DNA of 64,000 nt from Acephala macrosclerotiorum (GCA_014904845.1 MU119376.1:6210-70209); one strand, 5' to 3'. Counted from the stretch's first letter, positions 1 to 12,092 are shown. Notes: generated by a model from the letters alone, not told the origin. Program-made: numbers and translations.

Positions 1-970
1 AAAAAAATTTCAAATTATAATAAAATTACTAAAAAATAAAAAAAAAAAAAAAAAAAAAAAATTTTTTATTATAAAATTTAAAAAAAAAAAAAAAAAATCG
101 AACAAATATTCACTTTTTAAAACTCGATTAATAATATCGAATTAAAAATAAACGTATAACACGTAATCGTATTTTATAACAAAAATTTCATATAATAAAA
201 ATTTTTTTTATTATAAATTAAAAATTAAAATTTTTTTTTTAAATAATTTAAAAAATTTTAAATATACAATTTATTTTTAAATATTTAAATTTCATAAAAA
301 ATTAAATAATTTCGTATATTTTTAAAAAAGAATTTATTAATATATTTAAAATTTTAAAATTTTTAATTATTAAATTTTTTTTTAAATTTTTTTATAAAAA
401 ATAAAAATAAATTTATTATTATTATTAAAAAAATTTAATTATTAATTATAAAAAGTTCGATAAATAATTGTAAAATTTAATAACGTTATTTAATTAATTT
501 AATATATGAAAAAAATGTTTTTTATTTATATAAAAAAAATTTAAAATTTAATTAAAAAATCGAAAAATAATTTTTTATTAAATAATATTAAAAAAATTGT
601 TTTTATACGAAGAAAATAATTGTAATAAATATAAATTTAAAATCGTTTAAATTGAAATTTTAATTATATTATATAAATTTTTAAATATTTATTATTTTTA
701 TAAAAATATAATAATATTAAAAAATAATCGTTTATATTAAAATTTTATAAAAAATAATAATATTTTTTAGTACGTTTATATTAAAAGTCGATATTAATAA
801 TTAGATATTTTTATATAAACGTTTTTTTTCGTAAATAAAATTTTTTAATTTATAAATATTAAAAAAAAAATATTATAAAAAATAATACTAAAAAAAGTAC
901 AAAACACGTAATATCGAATCGTAATACGATAATACCAATTGTATCTATTTATGCCTATATTTTTATACGA
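1..970. other. AT-rich, hypermutated block
   Basis: This stretch is almost entirely A and T, with homopolymer runs, and has no usable reading frame. The few G and C that remain lie mostly in CpG dinucleotides (tcg, acg, cgt). That is the same end state as in the mutated hAT copy at 2247-5231, so I read it as old repeat DNA destroyed by a RIP-like C-to-T process that spares CpG. The original element cannot be recognised. The block ends sharply near 980, where normal-composition sequence begins. Confidence 0.8.
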
Positions 971-1171
971 AAAAAAAAAAATAGCTTCCGAAGGAAGCTC
1001 CCCTTTATATACTAGCTAGAAGTCACATGACCCATCATGTGATTTCGACACGTGATTTTCTCTGATCTTTGTTCCGACAGTGACACCACTTAATAAGCAC
1101 CCAACTCTTTGTTGCGCTGACCGTAGGTATCGACTAAGTTAGTTGATTAAGTTTATAGCAAGACTTGTGGA

Positions 1172-2130
1172 ATGAAGTACCAAAGAGTGGAAGAGATTGA
1201 AGAGCAGACAGCTCATCGCAGCTCACTTGCCACCAGCAAGCATCTAAAGCCCGCGGAATCAGCGCCAGCAAGTAACAACAGGCCTCCATCGGAGACATAC
1301 AACGCCGGAATCGAGACAGAAGATACCATAGCATCTTTTCAGCGAGTTTTGATAATCAATCCTCGAAAAGTCTTTGTGATTGGAGGTAATAGGAAACCAG
1401 GCAATTGCTATGATCTAACCGTTGGGCCAAGGAGTTTGTCAACTCTCCCTTGTCATTCTTTGAGAAAAATAACTGATGTGTTTATAGCCGACAAACTGGA
1501 CGAGCTCGAACGTGCGATGCCTAAGGCAAATAAAGTAAAGAGTTACTGGGAGGGCGAAGAAGCAAATGCCACTCTCTCAGATGTCCCTGCAGTCGGCACA
1601 GCCATGACTCAGTCAACTCCAAGAACTGGCGTTCAGAAGCTCTTGCGAATTCACATTCATTCCGCTGATGCCGCCAGGTCAAATGATTACATTGGATATC
1701 ACTACAGATACATATTTGGCAGATGTCTTTGATATCGCGTGCAAGAAAAGACAACTGAACAAGGCAACCCATGTTCTCAAGCTCATTGAGTCTGGACTTA
1801 TTGTCCTCCTAGATCGTACAGTTGAGTCGATTGGCGATCGTACCGACCTTGATTTATGCCGTCGCAGATTTGCTACATACGAGGCAGACTATCTAGGCGT
1901 TGAGATGAGCCCTGAACGCAGAAAGGCCTAGCCGACAGCAAGAAATTATTCGAGGACGTGAATGACTCATATAGAAAGAACTAGAAGCCGTCTACCAAGA
2001 GGCCGTTGAGGAGGCAAAATCAAAGAAGGATACTGCGGAAGTTCTAAGATTACGAAATTTGTTTAAGGTTAATACGGAGAGAGATTTGAGAGATCTACTG
2101 CCAATAGGGAAACCAAAGAAGATAAAGTAA
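1172..2130 (+). pseudogene. Sin1/Avo1-like (TORC2 subunit) CRIM-domain relic
   Basis: Two overlapping frames make up the relic. The first (1172-1732) ends in LLRIHIHSADAARSNDYI. The second (1668-1931) continues with TLDITTDTYLADVFDIACKK, then RQLNKATHVLKL and LLDRTVESIGDRTDLDL. This pattern of 'TYLADV..CKKRQLNK..VLKL..LDRTVES' is what I know from the conserved middle (CRIM) domain of fungal Sin1/Avo1, the substrate-recruiting subunit of TOR complex 2. The frame must shift near 1690 for the domain to be continuous. A charged stretch follows and is split again near 1978, ending in TAA at 2128-2130; I do not recognise that part. Sin1 proteins are far longer, so this is a truncated, frameshifted copy lying between an AT-rich block and a hAT element. 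It is most likely a dead duplicate of a gene elsewhere. Confidence 0.6.
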
Positions 2131-2246
2131 TCTAGTTGATGTTTTTGCAAGGACATATATTATTTTCTTTGTTTTTACTTTTCTTTTTCTTTTTCTTTTA
2201 TATCTCGTTATTTTTTTTCGAGTAATCGATTTTAAGAGGGTTTCGT

Positions 2247-5231
2247 TAGTTTTGAGCGCGGTTTCGGTATTATTGGTATTATTTAGTAAGGATTTTCCGG
2301 GTTAAATAACCGGTGAGAATATAAATTTCGGGAAGAAAAAAGACGGTTTTGATTGAATATTCAGAAATACCGGTTTTTGGAAGGAGAAATGAGAATATAT
2401 TATACAACAAAAAGATCATTTTGAGCAGCGCTAGGGACAATAGAAATAGGAATTATAGGCGGGATAATATTTCTATTTTTATCAAAGAAAATTTTTTTTT
2501 TATTATCGATTTCGATTAAAAACTTTCAATTTCTCAAATATAGTACGTATTGCACGTTTTTACTAGATATTTTTGTTCGTCGCTTTGAGATTAAAAAATT
2601 AACGTAATTGAACGCGCGTTCGGAGAAAGCGGAGATTGTAAGAATAGTGAGGAAGTCGCGAGTTATTTGATAAATAATAGAATATTCGTAAATTTTACTA
2701 AATAAGTAATCTTTTATTTTTTCGTGAGTAATTTTGATATCAAAAACGGACTTTTTAAACTACCGTTCAAACTTAGTATTGGCGACAATCAAAAGTTTTT
2801 CAACGCGTTGAGTAATGACGTGTTTTACGTAGTCGTGATATAAATTGTTTTTCCAATTTTCGTTGCTTTTTTCGATAGGAAAGGGAATTCGTTGATTTTG
2901 CGCGATACGTTGGCGTTTTGTTTTTTGCTTTCGCTTTCGTACAATTGTAATGATTGCGATAGATTTACGTTTGTATTGATTGTAAACGTATTTAAAGTGT
3001 GTTTTCGTTTTTTTATATTGCGTTGCGTTGATTTTATTTTCGTTGTTGTATATATAAAAAACGTAATTAAATTTGTATCGAAAGTTGCAAATTAAAACAA
3101 CGAAAAAATAACGTATTGCGAGAAACTTTTTATAGTATTTTTCGAGGATTTTGTAATTAGTAATAGTAATAAATTGAAAGAACGGTTTATCGTTTTGAGT
3201 TTGAAAAATTTGTAATTGTTGTAATATGTAAAAATAATTGGAAATTGTATTGTAAAAAATTGAATATTTCTCGATTTAAATTTGAATTGTAAATCGTCGA
3301 AAAATATTAAAAAAGATCGCGATTTATTTTAATATAATTTAATTTTTATTAGTTGACGTCAAATGTTTACGAATAAACGCGTTCCATTTTTGAAATTGTA
3401 ATACGATTCGTAAAAACTTTTTTATTTTGATTAAAGTTTTAATCAATTTGTTAATAGAATTTCAACGAATAAATATATCGTTGAGAAATTCGTTAAAAGA
3501 AATATTTAAACTTTTGTACATTTTTTTGAGTTTTTGACGTAATAATTTTTTATTTTTGAAAATAAAAACGAAACAATGAAAAATAAAAAAAATAAAATAT
3601 TTGCCGCTATTAATAGAATTTATTACTTTTTTTATAATTTAAATATAATATAAACGACGTGCGTTAAATTCAAATTTGATAATTATAAAAATTAAAAAGT
3701 ATTAAAATATATTTTTATTTATTTTAAATGTTTAATATAATTTATAATATTAAAGTGAATCGAACGAAATTGAGCGCGTTTTATTACAATGTTTGATTTA
3801 CTATATTTTTATACAAATTGTATAGCAAGAAATAGATTCGATATTGAAAAGAAATAAATTTTACGTATTTGTTTGAATCGCAATATTATAAATATGCGTA
3901 TAGTAGTAAACGTTTTTTTCAAAGCGATTAAATCGTAGAAAGTTAAATGTTTTGTTTGTTTTTTTTATTTTTTCGTATTTTTTTTCGATGATAGTTTTAA
4001 ATTTTTTAAATATTGTATTATTAGAAGTAGCGTTATCTCGAGTAATGACGATAATAGTGTAAGTAATATTGAATCGGTTTATAATTATTAAGAGTTTTTT
4101 GTAGAGATATTTTTTACTATGAAAAACTTTTTTAAATTTAATAATATTCAAAAGAATAAAAATATACTTTTTTATTTTCGTAATAATATGCTTTATTATA
4201 GTAGAGTAGTTTAATTTGTTGTTTTTAGACTATTTATTCGTTGTAAAAAAGACGCGTTCATTAGATTTTATATGTATTTGAAAGATATTATATTGTTTTT
4301 TTTTTTTTGTTTTGTATCGTATTTTCAAATTGTTTATTAATAGTTTGCGAGAGATTTGTTTCGTCGTAAGAGAAAAGAATTTGATTAAAGTTCGTGTTTT
4401 TAGTTGATCGACGATAGAAAAGGATAAATTGTTTTTGACGATTTATTTGAGTAGTAGAGAGCGATATCGTTTGTTATGGATTTGATCGGATTCGAGTTTT
4501 TAGAAATGAAGTTTTTTGCTAGTTCTTTTCATTTTAAACTGTTTATCGGCTTTTTTTTGGTTTAGAGAGATTGTTGGATAATGCTTTTGATAGTGGTTTT
4601 TGTAGTTATTCGTTTTTGTTAAAGAACGGTTGATGAGTTTAAACTCGTAAGTCGTATATTTTGATTGAGAATATGTTACAATTATTATGTAGTGATTAGA
4701 TTTATAGATGGAGCGATTGTAGAGAGGGTGTAGACTTTTGAAGAGGAACGCGTTCGTAGGTTTAAGAGGAGAAGCTTTTTTCTTAGGGCGGTTGTAAGGT
4801 GGTAATGTAGGTGTATTTTGATTAGAAGAAATAAGAATTTTGTTCCACTTTGGAGAGGTCTAAAAAGGCTCTCGAAAGTGTAGTTTTTTTTTAAGAAGGT
4901 CAGAAAAAGTGATGGGAAGTTGTCGGGACATATTTGATTCGTTTTTAGATGGAATAAAGACTGTAAATAGACTGTAGATAGTGGTATTGATAATGATGAT
5001 TCTTTATAGTGCTGCTGTTTGTGCGAGATTCTATTTAGAGCTAAAGAGCAACCGAGCAATTCTATTGGCTGCGGGGCCGGACTTACAATTTTACGAGTTA
5101 TTTGATTGAATATTCAAGTAATTATTCAAATACCGTTAAATTATTGAATAACCATTCATTCAACGGGTAAAGAATAAGTTATTTATTTAGTATGGTCACG
5201 GTTTTTACCGGAAATACCGTGCCCAAGACTG
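2247..5231 (-). mobile_element. hAT transposon copy A, heavily C-to-T mutated
   Basis: This is a full-length 2985-bp element. It is flanked by a perfect 8-bp duplication, ggtttcgt, at 2239-2246 and 5232-5239, which is the hAT hallmark. The left end begins tagttttgagcgcgg, a mutated form of the cagtcttgagcgcgg end of copy B; the right end is ccgtgcccaagactg. It aligns without gaps to copy B at 36311-39295 (offset 34064). The transposase ran on the minus strand but is destroyed. Cytosines in CpA, CpT and CpC became T on both strands between about 2480 and 4690, while CpG survives. The outer parts (2247-2470 and 4930-5231) stay close to copy B. It cannot encode a protein. Confidence 0.93.
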
Positions 5232-5239
5232 GGTTTCGT

Positions 5240-5572
5240 TAATAGTATTAGCGCGGGCGTTTACTTCGTTAAAGAATTAATATTTATCAAAAGAGCTCGA
5301 ATGTTACATCTCATTAGCAAACTATCACTGAGTTCAAAAGCTCAAGAATGAATGTTTGAGATCATCGTTCGTCGTTCATACAACTCATTCAGCCTCAAGG
5401 TGCATCTGCCGCGCAGCCAATCGGTTATCACCAACGCACAAAGTCGACAGGGTGGGGTAACGCGGACAGCCACTGATCACAGAGTGATGAAGACGAAGGC
5501 CTCAACATCCTCAATGCCATTATAGAATTTAACTTTGCAGTGACTAGGTACTCTCTCGTCGATCCACCCGCC
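5240..5572. other. Spacer between hAT copy A and the DUF7580-type gene
   Basis: No gene is visible. The first about 60 bases next to the transposon are T-rich and look partly mutated. The remainder has normal composition and presumably holds the promoter of the gene starting at 5573. Confidence 0.5.
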
Positions 5573-7912
5573 ATGTCCGGCGTCGAAATAGCCGGGTTCG
5601 TTCTTGCAGCCTTTCCCGTCCTCATTAGTGCTGGGGAACACGATCGAGAAGGCTTTGAACCTTTGGTGAAATGGAAGAAATTTAGGACGGAGTTCATTAG
5701 CTTCATCAATCGAGTCGATATCGAGAAGCAATTGTTTGACGATATGCTCGCGGCCTTCCTGATCTCCGCAGACGTTCCCGAGGAAGAAATACAGAAATTT
5801 TTGACCATGCAGAATTACGAGGGATGGCAGCGTCAGGATCTGGTGCGGACATTGGAAAAGCGTCTTGGCTCGTCCTATAAGGTCTATATGAGCGAGATCA
5901 AGACGATGAACAAGCTTATGGAAGAGTTGGCAGAGATACTCTCTTTGAAGAACGGCGATGTAAGTAGCGCGGGCCTTGATTAGGATGAGCTAACGTTCCC
6001 TGCTAGTTCGACTGGGCAGCAGACGGGGCGAGCCGCTGGGACTACCAACTCAAGAGACTCCGAATAAGCTTCAGCAAAAGAGGCGACAAAACCATATCCC
6101 AGCTCGAGGTGCATAACAAAAAGCTGAGGGAGCTATTGGACTCGAAAAACAAGCTGGATACTATGAAAGCGAGTCGGAAGGATACTACTTTGGGTACACT
6201 ATTTGAACGGATTAGGGGACACGCTGCCAGTCTACATGCTGCACTCAAGCAGAGCTGGAACTGCGGCTGTACAAAACCGCATGTAGCAGGGCTTCAATTA
6301 CAACAACGCGAGTTTTCAGAGGAACCTGATTCGGAATTTTTTCTGGCGTTCAATGTATCCAAAGAGCCGAGCCAGACCGCCATACGTCGCCGAGAGGTAA
6401 TCATCAGCCTCAGGAAGACCATCGAAATGGAGGCCCCAGCACAAACAAGACCGAGTGTGTCACACAAGATGAATCTGTCAAACGGGGATATAGGAACGCT
6501 GCGCCACAATTTTGAACACTCAAAGTCTGATCCACTAATCCATAAAGTTACACGACGCAAACTCTTTTCTTCCTCGTTGACGACTTCGGCCGGCACACAT
6601 GCATCGAGCTTGAGAGGCATGTTTTCCAAGAGTGATTTAGGAAATGGTTGTCCGGAAAGCTGTGAAAGTCCAAATAATTCAAACTCATCATTACTCAGCG
6701 GTGAGACTCTACCAAGGTAGGCCACTTATTCAGATTGGTGGGCGTCCCAACCACTGCGAATTAACACTTCCCAGCAAAACTGAATGGCACCGCAAGACGG
6801 TGGCAATGACCAAAAAGTCCGTTCGAATAGACATTTCCGTTGCGGTAAAGGCTCTAGAGTCAACCCAAATGCAACTATCAGCATTGAAAATTGTAGAGCC
6901 TGAGGAGGAAAGCGGCGCCGAGATCAAGGATCTGTGTTCTGAGATCTGCAAATCTAAAGAAGGAATGTGTCACGGCTATCTGGTGGATGACAAGCAGCGA
7001 CACCACATAGTTCGTGCAATGATTCTGGAGGAAGACCAAGAGGATATTTCTCAAATTAACGTCGCGACCGAGTCAGAGTACATAAATCTTGAGACGTTGC
7101 TTCAAGTGAGGAGCGAGTGGAGATTGACTCGACGTCAACGCTTTAGAGTTGCCTGCATCTTAGCATCCTCAGTTTTGCAGCTCCAGAGCACTCCATGGCT
7201 CGCGGAAAAGATGCAGAAAAAGAGTGTTCTATTCTATAGGCAAGGAGACAAAATTCTCGCAGACCGCCCAGTAAGTATTGTCGGCCATTTCTTTTTCAAC
7301 ATTAATTTTGCCATTGTTATATTGTAGTGTGCAGTTTTCAAGAACGAGGTCTTCTTGAACAGGCTATGCCTGACCTATTAATTCTGTTCCATTCTCATGA
7401 TCATGTTATCTTGAGTAAAGCTGACTCGTCTACCATTCAGTATATACGGCATGCATTTGCGTCCGCAAAAGCTGAGACAGCACCAACCGACTCGCATACA
7501 AGTGCTGATCCCGCAAGTTCTGATTCAATCGCTAAAAAAACATTGCCGTCAGAGTCAGCCACCAGCACTCAGAACCATTCAAGACACTCGCTCCAGCCTT
7601 GAGAATCTTGGTATCTTGCTTCTGGAACTCTGCTTCGGCCAAGCGATTGAGTCAAAAGAGGATTTACAAAGGAGATATCTGAAGCCCGGTGAGGTGCCGA
7701 ACGAGACGAGTAATTTTTTTACAGCAAGAGATTGGATCGAATTGGTGCCCGAGGAGGTGTCAGATCAAGCGCTGTATAGTGCTATTAAGTGCTGCGTTCT
7801 CTGTTCATTCGATCAGAAGGCGGATTGGGGAAACAAGAGATTTGTTCAGGCGGTGTACGCGAGCGTGGTTCAGCCATTGGAGGCAGTGGTTAGGAAGTGG
7901 GAGATTGTGTGA
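5573..7912 (+). CDS. DUF7580-type fungal protein, four exons, possibly broken
   Basis: The protein begins MSGVEIAGFVLAAFPVLISA, the characteristic start of a large fungal family annotated with a C-terminal DUF7580 region; its function is not known. Exons read as 5573-5959, 6007-6716, 6775-7270 and from 7328, with clean GT-AG introns of 47, 58 and 57 bases. An upstream ATG at 5540 is in frame, but the family normally starts at MSG. The C-terminal block LENLGILLLELCFGQAIE, with RDWIELVPEEV, is well conserved and ends at 7912. In the frame set by exon 3, however, exon 4 meets a TAA at 7379, and the family C-terminus reopens in that frame further on. Either another intron exists or the gene has a nonsense mutation. 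Many family members occur as expanded, variable sets in ascomycetes. Confidence 0.65.
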
Positions 7913-8352
7913 AGAGCTGAAATGGCTAGTGGATTATACCTTTATGATGGGAGATGCGGCATAGGCGATGCTGAGAGAAGAAATATCCATGGGAGGTGAG
8001 AAGGCTGTCCGGGAAACCCCTTCGCAACGCTTTGGATGCCGGAAATGGAAAATGCAGACGAGAGCGGGAGCGCGCTGCCTGCGTCTGTCCTGGGACTGGG
8101 TCGTGGGGGCACATGGGGTCCCGGGAGTGAACCGCATTCAGAGAAGAATACGTTGTATTCGAGGATTTACATAGCCACAAGCCACATTTCTGGATCTAAT
8201 TTTTAGTATTCTAAGAGAAAGCGAATCGACCTCTGTCTTAGGAACAGGCTTAAGTAGTTGCCCGTGCTGTCACAGATAAGACCTATTCATTTCAGCAGCT
8301 TTTCAAATATCTTCCGCGCAACGCCTTGTAAGGTCGGAGGGTCCTATCAGCA

Positions 8353-8517
8353 TTAGCGATGAAGGTGAGGGCCGGAAATCGTGTATACCAATGGGCCTTT
8401 CCTGTTGAATTTGTCCTTGTCATCATCCGGACGACGTCCACCTCCGGCACCTCCACTGCTACCTCTTCCAAGGGACCCGCTTGCAGTACTGCCTACCTTG
8501 TAGTCGACGGTAGCCAT
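8353..8517 (-). CDS. Possible 54-residue Gly/Ser-rich small protein
   Basis: The ORF starts at an ATG in good context (tcaaaATGG) and gives MATVDYKVG, then a Gly/Ser-rich stretch, then a charged segment. A possible splice donor (gtaggcag) follows the seventh codon, so this could be only a first exon. I do not recognise the product. The surrounding 7913-8995 shows nothing else that I can support. Confidence 0.2.
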   Translation of the reverse strand: MATVDYKVGSTASGSLGRGSSGGAGGGRRPDDDKDKFNRKGPLVYTISGPHLHR

Positions 8518-8995
8518 TTTGAAGGAAGGATAGCGAGTGAAAAGTAATAGAGAGTAAAAAGTGACAGAGTAATGGAGTGCAGAATGCTGCTGTGATAAGG
8601 TAGATGAGGGAATACTTTGCAGTTTTTATATACTGATGCTTTTGTGGAGGGATGTAGTCGAGTAGAGTGATGCTTGTGTTGAAGAGGAGGAAGACGTGAT
8701 CAGTAATAAATGGAATGAGGGATGAGGACTGTGAGTTGTAAGAAAGGAAAGAGTAGAAGTATCGCACGCAGTGTTTTTATAAACGATATCCTTCACCTTG
8801 CTACCAAACGCGAGATTCTGTATGTACTCAATAAACTCCTTCTGTTTTGAGATCTTTCCCGGTTAAGCACGATATCAAAGTTCCTGCTCAATGTCCCAGT
8901 ATTTGAAGTGAATTTCTTACTGGTTTTTGAATCTTGAAGTTCCCACTGAATGTTCCAGCATTTGAGGTTCTTATTTGAAGTATTCGCTGAATGTC

Positions 8996-9240
8996 CTAGC
9001 ATTTGTAGCACACTCCCAAAGTCTTATCCAAATGCCTTTGTAATTGCCGCTTCATTTCATTATGAATCTGAAAAAAGTAATCCTTCCGATATGCGTTTTC
9101 GATCTCGGTTCTTAAGCTCTTCTTCGCATTCGTAAGCTGATTGCGAAGGTCGTCGTGATCTTTCTGCTTCTGCTTCGGCGCTTGCTTAATGAAATTGTAC
9201 TCCGACCTAAGCTTAGTATGTGAGGCCTTAAAGCGTCGCT
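8996..9240 (-). pseudogene. Fragment resembling the C-terminal part of DUF3435/FluG-type proteins
   Basis: The minus-strand frame contains KLRSEYNFIKQAPK, followed by a Lys/Gln-rich helical stretch and YRKDYFFQIHNEMKRQL. The combination 'lr.e....R.dYF..i...e...QL' recalls the helical segment of the fungal DUF3435/FluG-domain family. Some members of that family act as tyrosine recombinases of large Starship transposons; others are of unknown role. No catalytic part, ends or cargo can be seen, and the flanking frame at 9228-9440 is broken. I treat it as a degraded scrap, with real doubt about the family. Confidence 0.35.
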
Positions 9241-9440
9241 TGGAGTGGCACGCCACCAGACAGCTTTCCACTTGCTGAACTTGGGTTAGATGCGGCGGGT
9301 GTGGAGCGCGCAGTTGCAACGATGAGAGAGAGGAATAAGGATGAATTGAACGTGCTAGAGAGCTGGACGGGAAGGGGACCAATGAATGTGCCAGGAACAG
9401 GAAAGCGTACTTTTCGCAAAGCAACGAGGTAGACCTTCAA

Positions 9441-10098
9441 AATTGAGACTCATGAAAACGGAACATGGCAGCCTGAGACGACAACCCAGATAGCTAGGAA
9501 GTGACCGAAAAGCCTTGACTCAGGCAGAATCTAATCATCAAGAGTACGATGAGATCGATGAAGCCAAATTCATAGAATGCTCTCGAGTCTAGGGAGACAC
9601 GTGACGCCGAATCCTCAAGACAACCTAAGCCGGACTTCCGACACATCGATTCTGGGTCCGAGGTTTCGATGAGAGACTGACTTCTTGTTTGACCTTGAAG
9701 CTTCTCGCTATATCCTCGTGCAAAGCAGCAAGGACAAGTTTGCAGGCAGACAAAGAAGTCAGGATAGATAAATGTGGATGAGGTCACAAGCACAAGCACA
9801 AGCATGCTCGAACCATACCGTTCAAGCCACTGAAAGTCTTTACTTCTCGTTCTTACCTCTGAGTACCTTTTACAATGCCGGATGAAGTGTACCACCAGAT
9901 GAAAACGGGGAAATCTGCATTTCACCATGACTTACTCACTGCTGGGAGCGAGCTCGGAAAGTTCTTGAAGGCCCACAAGGAGCAAAAACGACACTCAGCA
10001 GTACGGTTTCTCGTGGCCATTAAATTTGAGGATAGTGAAGAGGCCCATCCACGGCTTAGTCTCTTTACGTATAAACGCCAATAGCATACGGCAACATC
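9441..10098 (+). other. No supported gene; possible upstream exon material
   Basis: Only short ORFs occur here. One plus-strand frame from 9875 (MPDEVYHQMKTGKSAF and on) might be an upstream exon of the SprT-like relic that follows, but I cannot connect it through a convincing splice site. Confidence 0.3.
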
Positions 10099-10679
10099 AT
10101 GATGCTTTGCCACACCCCAGACGAATTGGTCAAAGCCATACAGCGATTCACAGGACGCAATGAAGCTTCGATCCCGAGATTGGTAGATATGCGAAAGCAT
10201 TATTCGTTGTTCAACCACGCACGAAATCACTGCTCTCAACTCTCTGAAAATATCGATAAGACAAGATCCTCGACGGGCTTGTTCTTCTTCGCGTCGCTTC
10301 AAAATCTGTGAGCCATTCGAACTGAGTCCATGGACGTACGTGCAGGGTCCTTGACTAGTCATAAAACTACAGAGTGCGCGAAAACCCCCTCAACCCATGC
10401 TTGCCTAATGATCTAAAAAGGAAAGCCTCAGCGCTTTCAACCAAGGAACGCCTGCAGGACTACCTTGAAACGTTGCTTCACGAAATGCTCCACGCCTTCT
10501 TCAACGTATAAAGCTGTGCCAGTACTGATACTTGCAAAGAGGAGTACACAACACAGCTTGGAAGCGGACATAATAGTGCATGGCATAAGGCAGCGTCACG
10601 GCTGGACATCGCTGGGGTTCGCTTGATTCAACATGGATTTGCTTCACTCAAAGCAGGCGGCCTGGGCAATTTCTATTGA
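10099..10679 (+). pseudogene. SprT-like metallopeptidase relic
   Basis: In one frame, 10373-10679 reads through ERLQDYLETLLHEMLHAFFN and, after one stop, continues to GHNSAWHKAASRLDIAGVR. The HEMLH at 10479-10493 is the HExxH zinc-binding motif, and GHNSAWH supplies the downstream His expected of the SprT-like family of zinc proteases. Fungal relatives are small, often multiplied genes of unknown role. The TAA at 10509-10511 interrupts the frame just after AFFNV, where relatives usually carry Tyr. The upstream frame from 10099 ends TGLFFFASLQN and could join through an intron ending in ctacag at about 10372. The end is TGA at 10677-10679. Confidence 0.6.
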
Positions 10680-10890
10680 TGAGACAGAACATTGTTAGGG
10701 TATGTTGAAGAGTCCAAGTCAAGCGCAATGCTCGGATATTGAGGTTGGACCCGCTTTCGTCCTAGCGCGAAGAGGTTCCTTGCCGACGTCATGCGTGGGT
10801 CGCGCCATTCTTGAGCTTCAGATCTTTCAAATGCCGTGGCCAAGTTCCTAATCAATTGATAAGTCAATTCTTCAGATATCCACGATAATC

Positions 10891-12092
10891 ATGTTTGCGC
10901 GACAGGCTTTCAGAGCGGCTCAGCCGTTGAAGACTGTGAGTGTTTCTATTTCCAGTTGATGGCACCGAAAACATAGCTCCCGGTGTTCCTCAACGGCTTA
11001 TCAATCGACCAAAACAAGTGAAAGAGAACACAACTGACGATTGAATACAGCAAACCCGTCGATATGCTACAGAACCATCAAGCGGCGGTTCAACTACCCT
11101 ACTCTACGCCGGTGTTGCGACACTCCTTGCAGGCGGAGGATACTACATTTACAACCAGGGAGACAATGCTGCGAAAGGTGCAGCAAAGGATGCTGAGGCG
11201 AAGGCAAAGGAGGCAGTCGGTGCTGCCAAGGGAAAGGTTGAGGGCGTTGTTGGAAAGTCTGCCTTCACAGGAGGAGACCAGGGTTTCATCAGCCTGAAGC
11301 TTGAGAGCGTCGAGAATGTCAATCATAACACCAAGAAGTTCAAATTCGCCCTGCCGGAGGAGGACCAAGTCAGCGGACTGAAGGTTGCCTCTGCACTTCT
11401 CACGAAGTACAAGGGCCCAGAGATGGAGAAGCCTGCGATTAGGCCATACACCCCAGTGAACGATGAAGGTACGAGAGTCTGGCGCGTCCGTTTGAAGAAC
11501 GTCTTACTGACGCTCTGCAGATGAGAAGGGATTCTTGGACCTGCTTGTCAAGAAATACCCCAACGGAGCTATGTCGGAACACATGCACGATATGGAACCT
11601 GGTCAACGATTAGATTTCAAAGGCCCAATTCCCAAATACCCATGGGAGACAAACAAGCACAAGCACATCGCTCTTATTGCTGGAGGAACTGGAATCACGC
11701 CCATGTACCAGGTAGCACGAGCTATCTTTAACAACCCAGAGGACAAGACCAAAGTCACCTTGATCTTCGCCAACGTCACCGAAGAGGACATTCTGCTCAA
11801 GAAGGAATGGGAGCACCTCGAGAACACATACCCTCAACGATTCCGCGCATTCTATGTCTTGGATAAGCCACCAAAGGAGTGGAAGGGCAGTAGTGGATAT
11901 ATCACCAAGGAGCTCCTGAAGACTGTCCTCCCTGAACCAAAAGAGGAGAACATTAAGGTCTTTGTTTGCGGTCCACCACCAATGTACAAGGCCATTTCGG
12001 GCGTGAAGAAGTCTCCTTCTGACCAAGGAGAGCTCGATGGCAGCATTCTTGAGCAGCTCGGATACTCCAAGGATCAGGTGTACAAGTTCTAG
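10891..12092 (+). CDS. mcr1: NADH-cytochrome b5 reductase, mitochondrial type
   Basis: This flavoenzyme passes electrons from NADH to cytochrome b5 at the outer mitochondrial membrane and intermembrane space. Exons are 10891-10935, 11051-11468 and 11521-12092, giving 344 residues without a break. The N-terminus [19 protein letters not shown] is a basic presequence. A hydrophobic segment ([19 protein letters not shown]) follows, then an Ala/Lys-rich linker. The FAD-binding motif RPYTP is just before the second intron, and the NADH-binding motifs GGTGITP and CGPPPMY lie in exon 3. Length and domain order match fungal Mcr1. Only 210 bases separate it from the upstream SprT relic. It looks like a normal housekeeping gene with no sign of decay. 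Confidence 0.95.

Noticed and set aside
1..970. Mitochondrial DNA or a telomere or centromere
   Set aside because: AT-rich, but no mitochondrial genes, no telomere-type tandem repeat, and the CpG-only remnant matches the mutated transposon better.
8996..9928. A Starship transposon captain region
   Set aside because: Only a short helical stretch resembles DUF3435; there is no catalytic core, terminal repeats or cargo boundary.
11610..12026. 138-residue minus-strand ORF inside mcr1
   Set aside because: Lies antisense to the well-supported mcr1 exon and has no family features.
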